Positions 1 through 7,911 of a stretch of DNA of 64,000 nucleotides are shown piece after piece (positions within the stretch are counted from its first letter, which is position 1; every line of letters begins with the position of its first letter). The DNA lies in the NCBI RefSeq assembly GCF_008017535.1, contig NZ_VRUA01000019.1, positions 1 through 64,000 on the forward strand. Reading direction: 5' to 3'. Under the pieces are notes generated by a model, which was given only the letters and a program-made list of their open reading frames with translations, had not been told where the DNA came from and searched no databases. The DNA comes from Ottowia flava. Lineage in GTDB: Bacteria > Pseudomonadota > Gammaproteobacteria > Burkholderiales > Burkholderiaceae_C. The position numbers were made by a program, and so were the translations under genes.

Positions 1-107
1 CCGCGCTGCTTCATGTCGTGGCAAGCCGCCCGCTATCGGCTGGCTTCAATCGTGTTTTGAACACCATCCCTAATTAAAAATAGACGACAGCGTTCCACTC
101 ACCGCCA

Positions 108-147
108 GTCGAACAAAAGCACACTGGGGCATCGAAGCCCCAGTGTG
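108..147 (-). terminator. Rho-independent terminator of bktB
   Basis: A perfect 11-bp stem (CACACTGGGGC pairing with GCCCCAGTGTG) closes a 6-nt loop. Read on the minus strand it is followed by a T-rich stretch (CTTTTGTTC), so it ends transcripts coming from the thiolase gene. Confidence 0.75.
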
Positions 148-192
148 CGCACGACGGCAGCCAATCAGGCCAACCAAAAAAATGCCGGTGGA

Positions 193-1377
193 TTACATCC
201 GCTCAAAAATCGCTGCAATCCCCTGCCCACCGCCAATGCACATGGTGACCAGCGCATAACGGCCGCCGGTGCGGTGCAGCTCGTGCACGGCTTTGACGGT
301 GATGACCGCGCCGGTGGCGCCGATGGGGTGGCCCAGCGAGATGCCGGAGCCGTTGGGGTTGACCTTGGCGGGGTCGGCGCCTAGGCCTTTGGTGACGGCG
401 CAGGCTTGGGCGGCGAAGGCTTCGTTGGCTTCGATGACGTCCATCTGGTCCAGTTTCAGGCCGGTCTTGGCGAACACGGCTTTGGACGCGGGCACGGGAC
501 CGATGCCCATGATCTTGGGGTCGACGCCGGCGTGGGCGTAGCCGACCAGGCGGGCCAGGGGCTTGACGCCGCGGGCGTTGGCGGCGGCGGCTTCCATCAG
601 CAGCACGGCGGCGGCAGCGTCGTTGATGCCGCTGGCGTTGGCGGCGGTGACGGTGCCGTTTTCTTTCAAGAAGACGGGCTTCATCTTCTGGAAGTCTTCC
701 AGCTTGGCGCCGGCGCGGAAGTGTTCGTCTTTTTCAAACGCGACTTCGCCTTTCTTGCTTTTGAGCATGATCGGCACGACCTGGCCCTTGAAGCGGTCTT
801 CGGCCCAGGCGCGTTCGGCGCGCTGGTGGCTTTCCAGGGCCAGGGCGTCCTGGTCTTCGCGCGACACGCCGAATTCCTTGGACACGTTTTCGGCCGTCAC
901 GCCCATGTGGATCTTGTGGAAGGGGTCGTGCAGGGCACCGACCATCATGTCGACCAAAGTGGTGTCGCCCATGCGCGCGCCCCAGCGGGTGTTCAGGCTG
1001 GCGTAGGGGGCGCGGCTCATGTTTTCGGCGCCGCCGCCGATGGCCACGTCGTAGTCGCCCAGCAGGATGCCCTGGCTGGCGCTGACGATGGCCTGCAGGC
1101 CCGAGCCGCACAGGCGGTTGACGTTCATGGCCGGGGTTTCGATGGGGCAGCCGCCGTTGACGGCCGCCATGCGCGACAGGTACATGTCGCGCGGCTCGGT
1201 GTTGACGACGTGGCCGAAGACGACGTGGCCGACGTCCTTGCCTTCCACATTGGCGCGCGCCAGCGCTTCCTTGACCACGGTGGCGGCCATGTCGACGGGC
1301 GGAATGTCCTTGAGGCTGCCGCCGTAGGTGCCGATGGCGGTGCGCACACCGCTGACGAGGACAACTTCACGTGCCAT
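193..1377 (-). CDS. bktB: Beta-ketothiolase / acetyl-CoA acyltransferase (BktB type)
   Basis: This cytoplasmic thiolase catalyses reversible Claisen condensation of two acyl-CoA units, as used in polyhydroxyalkanoate precursor supply or in thiolysis during beta-oxidation. The 394-residue length is typical. The nucleophilic cysteine is Cys90 in NRLCGSGLQ. The catalytic pair is His350 in GHPIGATGA and Cys380 in MCIGGGQG. The N-terminus (MAREVVLVSGVRTAIG) and overall sequence resemble Ralstonia BktB, which accepts C4-C5 acyl chains, more than PhaA; that substrate preference is inferred from family resemblance. It is a single-gene unit with a ribosome-binding AGGAG just upstream and its own terminator. 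Confidence 0.93.
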   Translation of the reverse strand: MAREVVLVSGVRTAIGTYGGSLKDIPPVDMAATVVKEALARANVEGKDVGHVVFGHVVNTEPRDMYLSRMAAVNGGCPIETPAMNVNRLCGSGLQAIVSASQGILLGDYDVAIGGGAENMSRAPYASLNTRWGARMGDTTLVDMMVGALHDPFHKIHMGVTAENVSKEFGVSREDQDALALESHQRAERAWAEDRFKGQVVPIMLKSKKGEVAFEKDEHFRAGAKLEDFQKMKPVFLKENGTVTAANASGINDAAAAVLLMEAAAANARGVKPLARLVGYAHAGVDPKIMGIGPVPASKAVFAKTGLKLDQMDVIEANEAFAAQACAVTKGLGADPAKVNPNGSGISLGHPIGATGAVITVKAVHELHRTGGRYALVTMCIGGGQGIAAIFERM

Positions 1378-1572
1378 TTTTGTATCTCCTGCAAGTTGGG
1401 GTAGGGGGTGAAAAGGAGCGCAGAACTGCGATCAGGACAAGTATGCACCCGATCCCGGAAGGGCCCAGGGCGGGTGGTGACGCACGGGTGACCGTCACAC
1501 GGGTGTCATCAAAACGACTTAGGCTTTCTTGTCCCCAATACCTGCGCCGGGCCCGCCTGGCGCGCGCCGACC

Positions 1573-2478
1573 GTGAGCGAAGAAGAAATCATCCGCCGCC
1601 TGCGTGGCGACCTGCTGGACAGCTACGACGAAGAGCTGGAGATGGAGCTGGAAGACCGCAACATCGATGCGGTGTCCGGCGTCGTCACCGATTCGCCCGA
1701 ATACCGCAGCGCGCGCCGGCACTATTTCCGCGAGCTGTTTCGCCTGCAGGGCGAGCTGGTCAAGCTGCAGGACTGGGTGGCCACGACCAAGACCAAGGTC
1801 GTCATCATTTTTGAAGGGCGCGACGCGGCCGGCAAGGGCGGCGTGATCAAGCGCATCACCCAGCGGCTGAACCCGCGCGTGGCCCGTGTGGTGGCGCTGC
1901 CCGCGCCCAGCGACCGCGAGAAGACGCAGTGGTACTTTCAGCGCTACGTGCCGCACCTGCCGGCGGGCGGCGAGATCGTGCTGTTCGACCGCAGCTGGTA
2001 CAACCGCGCCGGGGTCGAGCGCGTGATGGGCTTTTGCACCGAGGCCGAGCTGGAGGAGTTCTTCCGCACCGTGCCCGAGTTTGAAAAGATGCTGGTGCGT
2101 TCGGGCATCGTGCTGATCAAGTACTGGTTCTCGATCTCGGACGAAGAGCAGCACCTGCGCTTTCTGGGCCGCATCCACGACCCGCTGAAGCAGTGGAAGC
2201 TCAGCCCCATGGACCTGGAAAGCCGCCGCCGCTGGGAGGATTACACCGGCGCCAAGGAGGAGATGCTGCAGCGCACGCACATCCCCGAGGCGCCCTGGTG
2301 GGTGATTCCGGCGGACGACAAGAAAACCGCGCGCCTGAACTGCATCAGCCACCTGCTGGCGCAGCTGCCCTACCACGAGACGCCGCGGCCGGAGGTGATC
2401 CTGCCCGCACGCGAACGGCACGAGGATTACGTGCGACACCCGGTGCCGGACAGCATGATCGTGCCGCAGGTGTACTGA
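1573..2478 (+). CDS. ppk2: Polyphosphate kinase 2
   Basis: PPK2 enzymes move phosphate between polyphosphate and nucleoside di- or triphosphates. The 301-residue protein shows the Walker A loop GRDAAGKGG (residues 82-90) and the lid/Walker B segment DRSWYNRAGVERV (139-151), both hallmarks of the family. The start is a GTG; no in-frame ATG precedes it and the N-terminus (MSEEEIIRRLRGDLLDSYDEE) is typical of PPK2, but the ribosome-binding site is weak. It is divergent from bktB with 195 bp between them. Whether it prefers ADP or GDP cannot be read from the sequence. A copy of the dispersed repeat lies 55 bp after the stop. Confidence 0.92.
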   Translation: MSEEEIIRRLRGDLLDSYDEELEMELEDRNIDAVSGVVTDSPEYRSARRHYFRELFRLQGELVKLQDWVATTKTKVVIIFEGRDAAGKGGVIKRITQRLNPRVARVVALPAPSDREKTQWYFQRYVPHLPAGGEIVLFDRSWYNRAGVERVMGFCTEAELEEFFRTVPEFEKMLVRSGIVLIKYWFSISDEEQHLRFLGRIHDPLKQWKLSPMDLESRRRWEDYTGAKEEMLQRTHIPEAPWWVIPADDKKTARLNCISHLLAQLPYHETPRPEVILPARERHEDYVRHPVPDSMIVPQVY

Positions 2479-2532
2479 GGCGGTGCGATATGGGCGCCGG
2501 GCGGTCGCCCGGTGGCGCCATCAGGAATTCAA

Positions 2533-2588
2533 GTCAAATTGGCCTCTGGCCTTACAGCCACCTGCGCGATCAGCTATCGAATCGGTAG
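2533..2588 (+). repeat. Dispersed 60-bp repeat, copy 1 (forward)
   Basis: It shows the family landmarks in order: CAAATTGGCCTCTGGCC, TTACAGCCACCTGCGC, then CAGCTATCGAAT. It lies between the convergent stops of ppk2 and the SDR gene. Confidence 0.85.
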
Positions 2589-2624
2589 CGGTCAGCCGTT
2601 GACCTGGATGGTGTCAGACGCTCT

Positions 2625-3398
2625 TCAGCTGGCCTGGCGCACGTCGGCCACCGGCTCGCTGCCGAAGTCGGGGCGCGCCAGGTAGGCCAGGATGCGCCGC
2701 GCCGCGTCGTCGGGCGAGGTCAGTTGCCCGCCTTGCTTGAGCTGCTCGAAATTGCCGCGGTCGGGGAAGGCGCCCGCATCCGCGCCGCGCAGCTGCACCT
2801 GCATGTCGGTGTCGATCACGCCCGGGGCGAGCGAGCAGACCTTGGCACCGCCCGGTGCGTTGGCCTCGTCCAGCGCGAGGCAGCGCGTGAAGTGGTCCAT
2901 GCCGGCCTTGGCGGCGCAGTAGGCGGCCTGCGACGCCATCGCCTTGCGGCCGAGGCCCGACGAAATGTTCAGCACCTTGCGTTCGGCCTTCCAACCGCGC
3001 GTGGCGTCCAGAAAGGCGGCCGACAGCAGCATCGGCGCTTCCAGCCCGACGCGCAGCGCGTTGGCCAGGTCGGCCGGGCGGCTGTCGCGCAGCGGGGTGA
3101 TCGGCGGGATGACGCCAGCGTTGTTGATCAGCGTGGCGCTGGCAAAGCGGTCGGTGGGCAAGTCGCCCAGCCAGCCGCGCAAATGCGTGGCGGCCGCGAC
3201 ACCATCGGCCAGGTCGGCCGACCATTGGGTCAGCTGCGCGCCCGACTTCGTGGCGTGCTGCGCCAGCTCGCCGTTGACGCGCCGCGCCAGCGTCAGCACG
3301 GTGTGACCGGCCGCCAGCAACTGCTGCGCCATGGCCAGGCCCATGCCGCGCGATGCGCCGGTGAGGATGTAGATATGTTTTGCTGCAGATTCACTCAT
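2625..3398 (-). CDS. Short-chain dehydrogenase/reductase
   Basis: A classical SDR of about 257 residues. It has the glycine-rich NAD(P) loop TGASRGMG near the N-terminus, the structural NNAG motif, and the active-site serine and YCAAK tyrosine-lysine pair (NISSGLG and SQAAYCAAK). The start chosen is the ATG opening MSESAAKHIYILTG, because the nucleotide fold begins at once; the frame stays open 25 codons further up but through a hairpin region. It resembles sepiapterin-reductase-like and YciK-like SDRs, and the substrate is unknown. A 24-bp perfect palindrome sits 24 bp upstream of the start. Confidence 0.85.
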   Translation of the reverse strand: MSESAAKHIYILTGASRGMGLAMAQQLLAAGHTVLTLARRVNGELAQHATKSGAQLTQWSADLADGVAAATHLRGWLGDLPTDRFASATLINNAGVIPPITPLRDSRPADLANALRVGLEAPMLLSAAFLDATRGWKAERKVLNISSGLGRKAMASQAAYCAAKAGMDHFTRCLALDEANAPGGAKVCSLAPGVIDTDMQVQLRGADAGAFPDRGNFEQLKQGGQLTSPDDAARRILAYLARPDFGSEPVADVRQAS

Positions 3399-3421
3399 GC
3401 TTTGGAATCTAACAAAACAAC

Positions 3422-3445
3422 GCGCCCACGACATGTCGTGGGCGC
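3422..3445. promoter_or_regulatory. Perfect 24-bp palindrome upstream of the SDR gene
   Basis: The half site is GCGCCCACGACA and the second half is its exact reverse complement. On the minus strand it is followed by GTTGTTTTGTT, so it may be a second terminator for the SYLF gene. It may equally be an operator for the SDR gene, which starts 24 bp away. Confidence 0.5.
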
Positions 3446-3449
3446 CATC

Positions 3450-3482
3450 TGACAAAAACACAACGCCGCACAAGGCGGCGTT
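3450..3482 (-). terminator. Terminator of the SYLF lipoprotein gene
   Basis: An 8-bp stem, AACGCCGC with GCGGCGTT, closes a 5-nt loop and is followed on the minus strand by GTGTTTTTGTC. It begins 55 bp after the upstream stop. Confidence 0.75.
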
Positions 3483-3536
3483 GCTTCAGGGTACCGGGCT
3501 CGGGCGCGACCAGCGTGCCCAAGCGGCCCCGTGGCC

Positions 3537-4127
3537 TTACATGCTGATCTGCGTGATCTTGGCTGCGCCGACGGCAGCGCCGGCCTCCAGGCCCACGTTG
3601 GTCAGCACGAAGCTGGTCACGGCCTGCTGGTAGGTCTGGGTGTCGACCGAGCCGTTGGCGCCGATCTTGCCGGCCGCCACCGTGGCGTCGGCGCCGGCAG
3701 TCCAGCCCTTGCTCGACTTGAACTTTTGCAGCGCCTCGGGCGTGTTGAAGACATAAACCACCGATTTCGATTGGCCGCCGGCCTGCAGGCCGACCGAGCC
3801 CGCGGTGGTGCTGTAGTAGCCGCTGGTGCGGCCACCTTCACGCAGCGCGCCCTTGCCGTATTCGGCCCCAACGACGAAGGCGCCGCCCACGACCGACGGG
3901 AACACCAGCGTGCCCGCGGCGCGCTGCACCAGTTCACGCGAACCCGGCACGGTGGAATACAGGCGCGCCAGGGTGGCGTCCACGTTCTGGTCCATGGCGT
4001 TGCGCGCGCTCGGGCCCGAGGCTTCGGAGCCCGCCGGTGTGGTGGTGCAGCCGACAAAAGCGATACCACCCACGGCCAGCGCAGCGGCCAGACCCAGGGT
4101 GCGAAGAGATGGGAAGGATTTGTTCAT
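3537..4127 (-). CDS. SYLF-domain (YSC84-like) lipoprotein
   Basis: This is a 196-residue exported protein. The N-terminus is a signal peptide ending in the lipobox FVGC, so it is probably anchored in a periplasmic or outer-membrane leaflet. The rest is glycine- and alanine-rich with the pattern FPSVVGGAFVVGAEYGKGAL...GYYSTTAGSVGLQAGGQSKS, typical of the SYLF/YSC84 lipid-binding domain. The start at MNKSFPSLRTLG is favoured because AGGAG lies 8-12 bp upstream and the signal peptide begins there. The function in bacteria is poorly known; phospholipid binding is inferred from eukaryotic relatives. Confidence 0.85.
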   Translation of the reverse strand: MNKSFPSLRTLGLAAALAVGGIAFVGCTTTPAGSEASGPSARNAMDQNVDATLARLYSTVPGSRELVQRAAGTLVFPSVVGGAFVVGAEYGKGALREGGRTSGYYSTTAGSVGLQAGGQSKSVVYVFNTPEALQKFKSSKGWTAGADATVAAGKIGANGSVDTQTYQQAVTSFVLTNVGLEAGAAVGAAKITQISM

Positions 4128-4262
4128 GTGCAGACTCCTCTGAGAACCGAAAACTTCAGTTGGCGCCACTCTAGTGCGCGGGCCAAGGGCGGGGCGTAGG
4201 ACACCGGCTTGTGCTGGTGTCACATAGCCGCGCCGAAAAAAGTGTCGCACGCGGCCCCAGTT

Positions 4263-4925
4263 TCAGGCCGCCACCACGAGCGCGTAGCGCGCCCGCAGTG
4301 CTTGTCCGTCTATCACATAAGGTTGGGTCAATACGCGGCGCCCGTGTGTGTCCAGGCTGCGCCAGAGGAAGTCGCGCGCGTTGCCCGGATCGCCCTCGAC
4401 GTAAAGCTGGGTGGTCAGCAATTCGCGCTGGCCCAGACGCACCTTCAGGTGAATGTGCGGCGTGCGGCCGCTGTAGGGCGCCGGCCGCAGCGTGTGAAAA
4501 CGCCAGGTGCCGTCGCCGCCCAGCGCGACCCGGCCAAAGCCCTGGAACGCCGGGTCGGCCCGATCACCGTCGCGCGGGTGGTGGTAGTGGCCAGCCTGGT
4601 CGCACTGCCAGATTTCGACCTGTGCGCCCTTCAGCGGGCGGCCGTCCAGGTCAACCACCGTGCCTTCGACCCAGGCGGGCGTGCCGCCGCGGTAGCGCAG
4701 CGCGCCGTTCTTCAGCAGGTCGTGGTCGGAATCGGAAGGCAGTGCGACGGGGTAGAACGGCCCTTCGGTCTGGCGCGGCGTGGCGCGCAGAGGTTCTGTG
4801 GGCTGGGCGCGCACGCCGGTCAACACCCAGGGCGCGGCCAGCAGGGCCAGGGCGGCCTGTCGGCGGCGCGCCAGGCGCGGGCGCGGCGCGGGCAGGCTGA
4901 AGGTGGGGTGGCGCGGGTCGGGCAT
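4263..4925 (-). CDS. Exported intradiol (catechol-type) ring-cleavage dioxygenase
   Basis: The protein belongs to the protocatechuate 3,4-dioxygenase beta-like family of non-haem Fe(III) enzymes. With the start at MPDPRHPTFS (220 residues), the four expected iron ligands are visible: Tyr114 (GHYHHP), Tyr151 (PAPYSG), His157 and His159 (PHIHLKV). The N-terminus carries RRR followed by a hydrophobic stretch ending VRAQ, a Tat- or Sec-like signal peptide, which cytoplasmic PcaH lacks. Exported relatives are annotated as hypothetical dioxygenases and the true substrate is unknown. No aromatic catabolic genes flank it. Longer starts would run into the repeat copy just upstream. Confidence 0.85.
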   Translation of the reverse strand: MPDPRHPTFSLPAPRPRLARRRQAALALLAAPWVLTGVRAQPTEPLRATPRQTEGPFYPVALPSDSDHDLLKNGALRYRGGTPAWVEGTVVDLDGRPLKGAQVEIWQCDQAGHYHHPRDGDRADPAFQGFGRVALGGDGTWRFHTLRPAPYSGRTPHIHLKVRLGQRELLTTQLYVEGDPGNARDFLWRSLDTHGRRVLTQPYVIDGQALRARYALVVAA

Positions 4926-4966
4926 GGGCTGTGCGAGCCCACCTGTGGCGCCAGAGTTCCCCGCGA

Positions 4967-5028
4967 TTTTGCTATGAAAGGCGTAGCTGGCTGCACGCGG
5001 CTGTAGCGAAAAAGGTCTATTTGACAAG
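4967..5028 (-). repeat. Dispersed repeat, copy 2 (reverse)
   Basis: On the minus strand it reads CAAATAGACC, then GCTACAGCCGCGTGCAGC, then CAGCTACGCC. It is clearly related to the family but has diverged in the linker. It lies between the dioxygenase start and the pseudouridine-synthase stop. Confidence 0.65.
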
Positions 5029-5046
5029 TATTTCTGTGTGATCCGG

Positions 5047-5814
5047 TCAAAACGGTGCAGCGCAGTGCCAGCGCAGTGCTTCGCCCGTCGCGGGGTGCGT
5101 CAGACCAAGCGCGCACGCGTGCAGCATCAGCCGCGCTGCCGCATCATGCGGCGGCCCGTACAGCGCGTCGCCCACGATCGGGTGGCCCAGCGCCATCAGG
5201 TGCACTCGCAACTGGTGCGAACGCCCGGTGACGGGCGCCAGCGCCACGCGTGTCGTGTCTGTCGCCGGGTCGTGGGCCAGCGGGCGCCAGTGCGTCTGGC
5301 TCGGCTTGCCATGCAAGGGGTCGACCCTGCTGCGCGGCCGGTTGGGCCAGTCGAGCAGCAGCGGCAGATCGATCAGGCCCCAGCCGTCGGCGGGCGTGGT
5401 GCTTAGACCATCGGCTGCGCGCACGCCGTGCGCCAGCGCGGCGTCGCTCCGGTGCGCATCGGCGCTCGCTTCGGGCGGCAAGAGCAGCCGACCATGCACC
5501 AGCGCTTCGTAGCGCTTGGCCACGCGGCGCTCGGCGAAATCGGCGGACAACTGCCGTTGCACCGCGAGGCTGCGCGCCAGCACGATCAGGCCGCTGGTGG
5601 CCTGGTCCAGCCGGTGCACCACCAGCGCGTCGGGCCAGCGGCGCAGGGCGCGGGCGCTCAGGCAGTCGGCCTTGTCGGGGCCGCGGCCCGGCACGGCGAG
5701 CAGGCCGGCGGGCTTGTCGAGCACCAGCAGGTGGGCGTCTTCGTGCACGACGCACAGAGCATCCAGATGGACGCTGGGCTTAGAGCCGTCTGCGCAGGCA
5801 GCTATCGAATGCAT
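5047..5814 (-). CDS. RluA-family RNA pseudouridine synthase
   Basis: The enzyme isomerises uridine to pseudouridine in rRNA or tRNA. The catalytic aspartate is Asp70 in HRLDQATSGLIVLAR, and the family opening EDAHLLVLDKPAGLLAVPGRG is present. It is 255 residues and lacks an S4 domain, like RluA or TruC, but the modified site cannot be assigned. The only in-frame ATG gives the N-terminus MHSIAACADGS, which is encoded by a copy of the dispersed repeat, and no clear ribosome-binding site precedes it. The RRNA-fold residues begin around residue 21, so the first ten or so are an add-on. Confidence 0.85.
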   Translation of the reverse strand: MHSIAACADGSKPSVHLDALCVVHEDAHLLVLDKPAGLLAVPGRGPDKADCLSARALRRWPDALVVHRLDQATSGLIVLARSLAVQRQLSADFAERRVAKRYEALVHGRLLLPPEASADAHRSDAALAHGVRAADGLSTTPADGWGLIDLPLLLDWPNRPRSRVDPLHGKPSQTHWRPLAHDPATDTTRVALAPVTGRSHQLRVHLMALGHPIVGDALYGPPHDAAARLMLHACALGLTHPATGEALRWHCAAPF

Positions 5815-5816
5815 AG
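5781..5816 (+). repeat. Dispersed repeat, copy 3 (partial, over the pseudouridine-synthase start)
   Basis: Only the right half is recognisable: GTCTGCGCAGGCAGCTATCG. On the opposite strand this encodes the first ten residues of the RluA-type protein. Confidence 0.5.
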
Positions 5817-5884
5817 TGAATTATGGCACCGTCCGACCGCGTCAAGGCGACCCGACAGGCGCATGCGCAGCAGGCCGCCGCTGG

Positions 5885-6412
5885 TCACGCGGGGTTGATC
5901 GGCGGTGTGGGCGTGCCCAGCGCCAGCACCTGCGCCAGTTCTTCGGCGCCCACGCTGCGGGCGCTGCCAAAGCCGGCGATCTGGCGCGCGCCGGTCGGGC
6001 GCAGCGTGACGAAGCGGAAGTCGCCCAGCTCGGCCATGAACGCGGCTTCGGGAAAGCGCTGCACATAGGCCGCATGGGCGCTGCGCTGCGCGGGCGAGTC
6101 GGGCGCCGGTGTGCGGGCCAGCGCGTCGAGGGTGACGCGGGGCAAATCGTGCACCGGGCTGCCCGCGACCTCGGGCGCGCTGACCAGCAGCGACGCGCGC
6201 GGATCGGCCTGCAGATTGGCCGTGTGCGCGGCCAGGCCGCTCAGGTGCAGCACGATGACCGGGGCGCCGTCGCCCAGCGGGTCCACCGCAAAGGGCACCA
6301 GCGACACGCTCGGCGCGCCGCCACTGGCGTTCAGCGAGCCCAGCGCGCCGGTGCGGCGGGCGCACAACAGTTGGTGCAGGGCTTGGCCCAGACGGGGCAG
6401 ATGGGCAGTCAT
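5885..6412 (-). CDS. FMN-binding split-barrel protein (HugZ / PNPOx-like)
   Basis: The 175-residue protein has the pattern of the pyridoxamine-phosphate-oxidase-like split barrel: LCARRTGALGSLNASGGAPSVSLVPFAVD at the start and RASLLVSAPE in the middle, as in HugZ/HutZ haem-utilisation proteins. It also has the late FRFVTLRPTGARQIAGFG segment typical of that group. It could be a haem-degrading oxygenase or a general flavin reductase. No haem-uptake genes are nearby, so the role stays open. It is transcribed alone, with a dispersed repeat 50 bp upstream. Confidence 0.75.
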   Translation of the reverse strand: MTAHLPRLGQALHQLLCARRTGALGSLNASGGAPSVSLVPFAVDPLGDGAPVIVLHLSGLAAHTANLQADPRASLLVSAPEVAGSPVHDLPRVTLDALARTPAPDSPAQRSAHAAYVQRFPEAAFMAELGDFRFVTLRPTGARQIAGFGSARSVGAEELAQVLALGTPTPPINPA

Positions 6413-6460
6413 CCGGCGACGACGGGGTAGGGCGCCGAGCGGGTCGGTTGGCCAGTCTTC

Positions 6461-6522
6461 AAGGAAAACTGGCTGTCAGGCCTACAACCACCTGCGCAGA
6501 GCGCTATGAAAAATAGAGTTTT
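6461..6522 (+). repeat. Dispersed repeat, copy 4 (forward)
   Basis: It reads AAAACTGGCTGTCAGG, then CCTACAACCACCTGCGCAGA, then GCGCTATGAAAAATAG. The terminal CTAT-GAAAA-ATAG mini-hairpin is intact. Confidence 0.85.
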
Positions 6523-6554
6523 CAGGCGGGTGCGGAAAGCGCTGGCCAGCGCGG

Positions 6555-7745
6555 CTACATCACCTTGCACAGCTCGAACACCAGCGCCGGGCCAAGCGAC
6601 TGTCCGATCGCGCCCGCGGCGACGCGGCCGGTGGAGATGGCGCCGATGGTGGACGCCTGGAACTCGGTCGCGCCAGCCTGTTCGTTGATTTCGATCATCG
6701 CCGGGTGCGAGCCGGCCTGCGCGCCAATCTGTTCGCGCAAATGCTCCATCTGCTGCGCCGGCACGCTGGCGTCGTAGACCAGGGCGTCGGGCAGGTGCTG
6801 GTTGGCCAGGCGCCTGGCCTGGTGCGCATCTTCGGCCTGATCGACCAGCACCCCGTAGCCGGCCAGCGCCTGCAGGCACTGGGCGCGGCGCTGCGGCTGG
6901 GTCGAGACCACCAGCACGCGGCAGCCCTGGATCACGGCCGACACGCTTGAGGGGCCGGCGTGCTCTTCGGCGGCGGCGGCCAGTTGTGTGTCGGTCGCAG
7001 CGGCCAGGCTGACGGTGACGCGCACATGGTCGTCGCGCATTTCCATCTGCGTCTGCGCATCGAGCGCGCGCGCCAGCTGGTGCCACAGCATCCAGCGCAT
7101 GCTGCGCCAGCTTGCTTCTGGCGTGGTGGCCGGGTCGCACCAGGCGGCCACGCGCAGGCGCGGGCGGCCGGCGCGGCTGGACCTGTCCACGGTGATGGCG
7201 ACGCTGGGCGAGAGCTGGCCGGCCCACTGCAGCATCTCGTCGATCAGCAGGTAGGTCATGCTGGAATCGGCAAACACCTGCGCCTGCGCCAAACCCTGGC
7301 GCACGCTGACCTGACGGCGCTTGAACCAGTCGCTGCGCGTCGTCAGCGCGGCGCGGGCGACGTCGGCCAGGTTGAGCACCTCGCGGTGCTGGGCGGGCGG
7401 GTCTTCGCGCAGGCGCAGCATCTGCTGCGCGGCCAGGCCGGCCTGGCGCGCCCGCTCGATCGAGTCGCGCAGCGGGCCCAGGCCGTTGACCAGGCCGGGC
7501 TCCAGCCGGTTGAGGCGGTCGAGCTGTTCGCTGGCCGCGTTGAGCGAGGTGGAAACCTCTTCGCCCATCAAGCGCACCACGTCGGGCCAGGGGATCGGCG
7601 GGCCGTCCGCGGCTACGGTGGCGGTCAGCCCGTTGGCGGCGGCCATGTGCGGCCGGCTGCGCTCGACAGGCCTGGCAGGCGCAGCGGCGTCCGGCGGCAC
7701 CCGCGTGCGGGCGGCCTGTCGCAGGGAAAACCAGTTGAGTGCCAT
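6555..7745 (-). CDS. Degenerate hybrid histidine kinase-like protein
   Basis: This 396-residue cytoplasmic protein reads like the remains of a sensor kinase fused to a receiver. Residues about 55-130 form a helical, dimerisation-like segment but carry no phosphorylatable His box. Residues about 130-260 align in pattern with the HATPase fold (DSSMTYLLIDEMLQWA where the N box should be), without the asparagine or glycine boxes. Residues about 285-350 look like a receiver domain (CRVLVVSTQPQRRAQCL ... ALVYDASVP). A strong AGGAGG precedes the ATG. I infer a pseudo-kinase, scaffold or partner-regulating protein. It is downstream of the cytochrome operon by 166 bp. Confidence 0.6.
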   Translation of the reverse strand: MALNWFSLRQAARTRVPPDAAAPARPVERSRPHMAAANGLTATVAADGPPIPWPDVVRLMGEEVSTSLNAASEQLDRLNRLEPGLVNGLGPLRDSIERARQAGLAAQQMLRLREDPPAQHREVLNLADVARAALTTRSDWFKRRQVSVRQGLAQAQVFADSSMTYLLIDEMLQWAGQLSPSVAITVDRSSRAGRPRLRVAAWCDPATTPEASWRSMRWMLWHQLARALDAQTQMEMRDDHVRVTVSLAAATDTQLAAAAEEHAGPSSVSAVIQGCRVLVVSTQPQRRAQCLQALAGYGVLVDQAEDAHQARRLANQHLPDALVYDASVPAQQMEHLREQIGAQAGSHPAMIEINEQAGATEFQASTIGAISTGRVAAGAIGQSLGPALVFELCKVM

Positions 7746-7911
7746 GTCAGCCTCCTTCCTAGCATGAAGCCTGCTGCGCCCGGGACTCCACCCAGCGACG
7801 CGCAGGCGTGCGATGTGGCAGCAAAGTATAGGGGCCGGGGCACCATCAGTGCGTGCTCAGCTTGCGTGCAAGGCCGTTTGGCCGGCCCAAGGAGCAGTGC
7901 GGCGGGCGTGT

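Noticed and set aside
1-60. Possible 3' end of a plus-strand gene ending at TGA 58-60
   Set aside because: Only 19 codons are visible; third positions are mostly G or C, but no family can be recognised.
1460-1510. Two CACGGGTG direct repeats before ppk2
   Set aside because: They are short and not placed on recognisable promoter elements; chance cannot be excluded in this composition.
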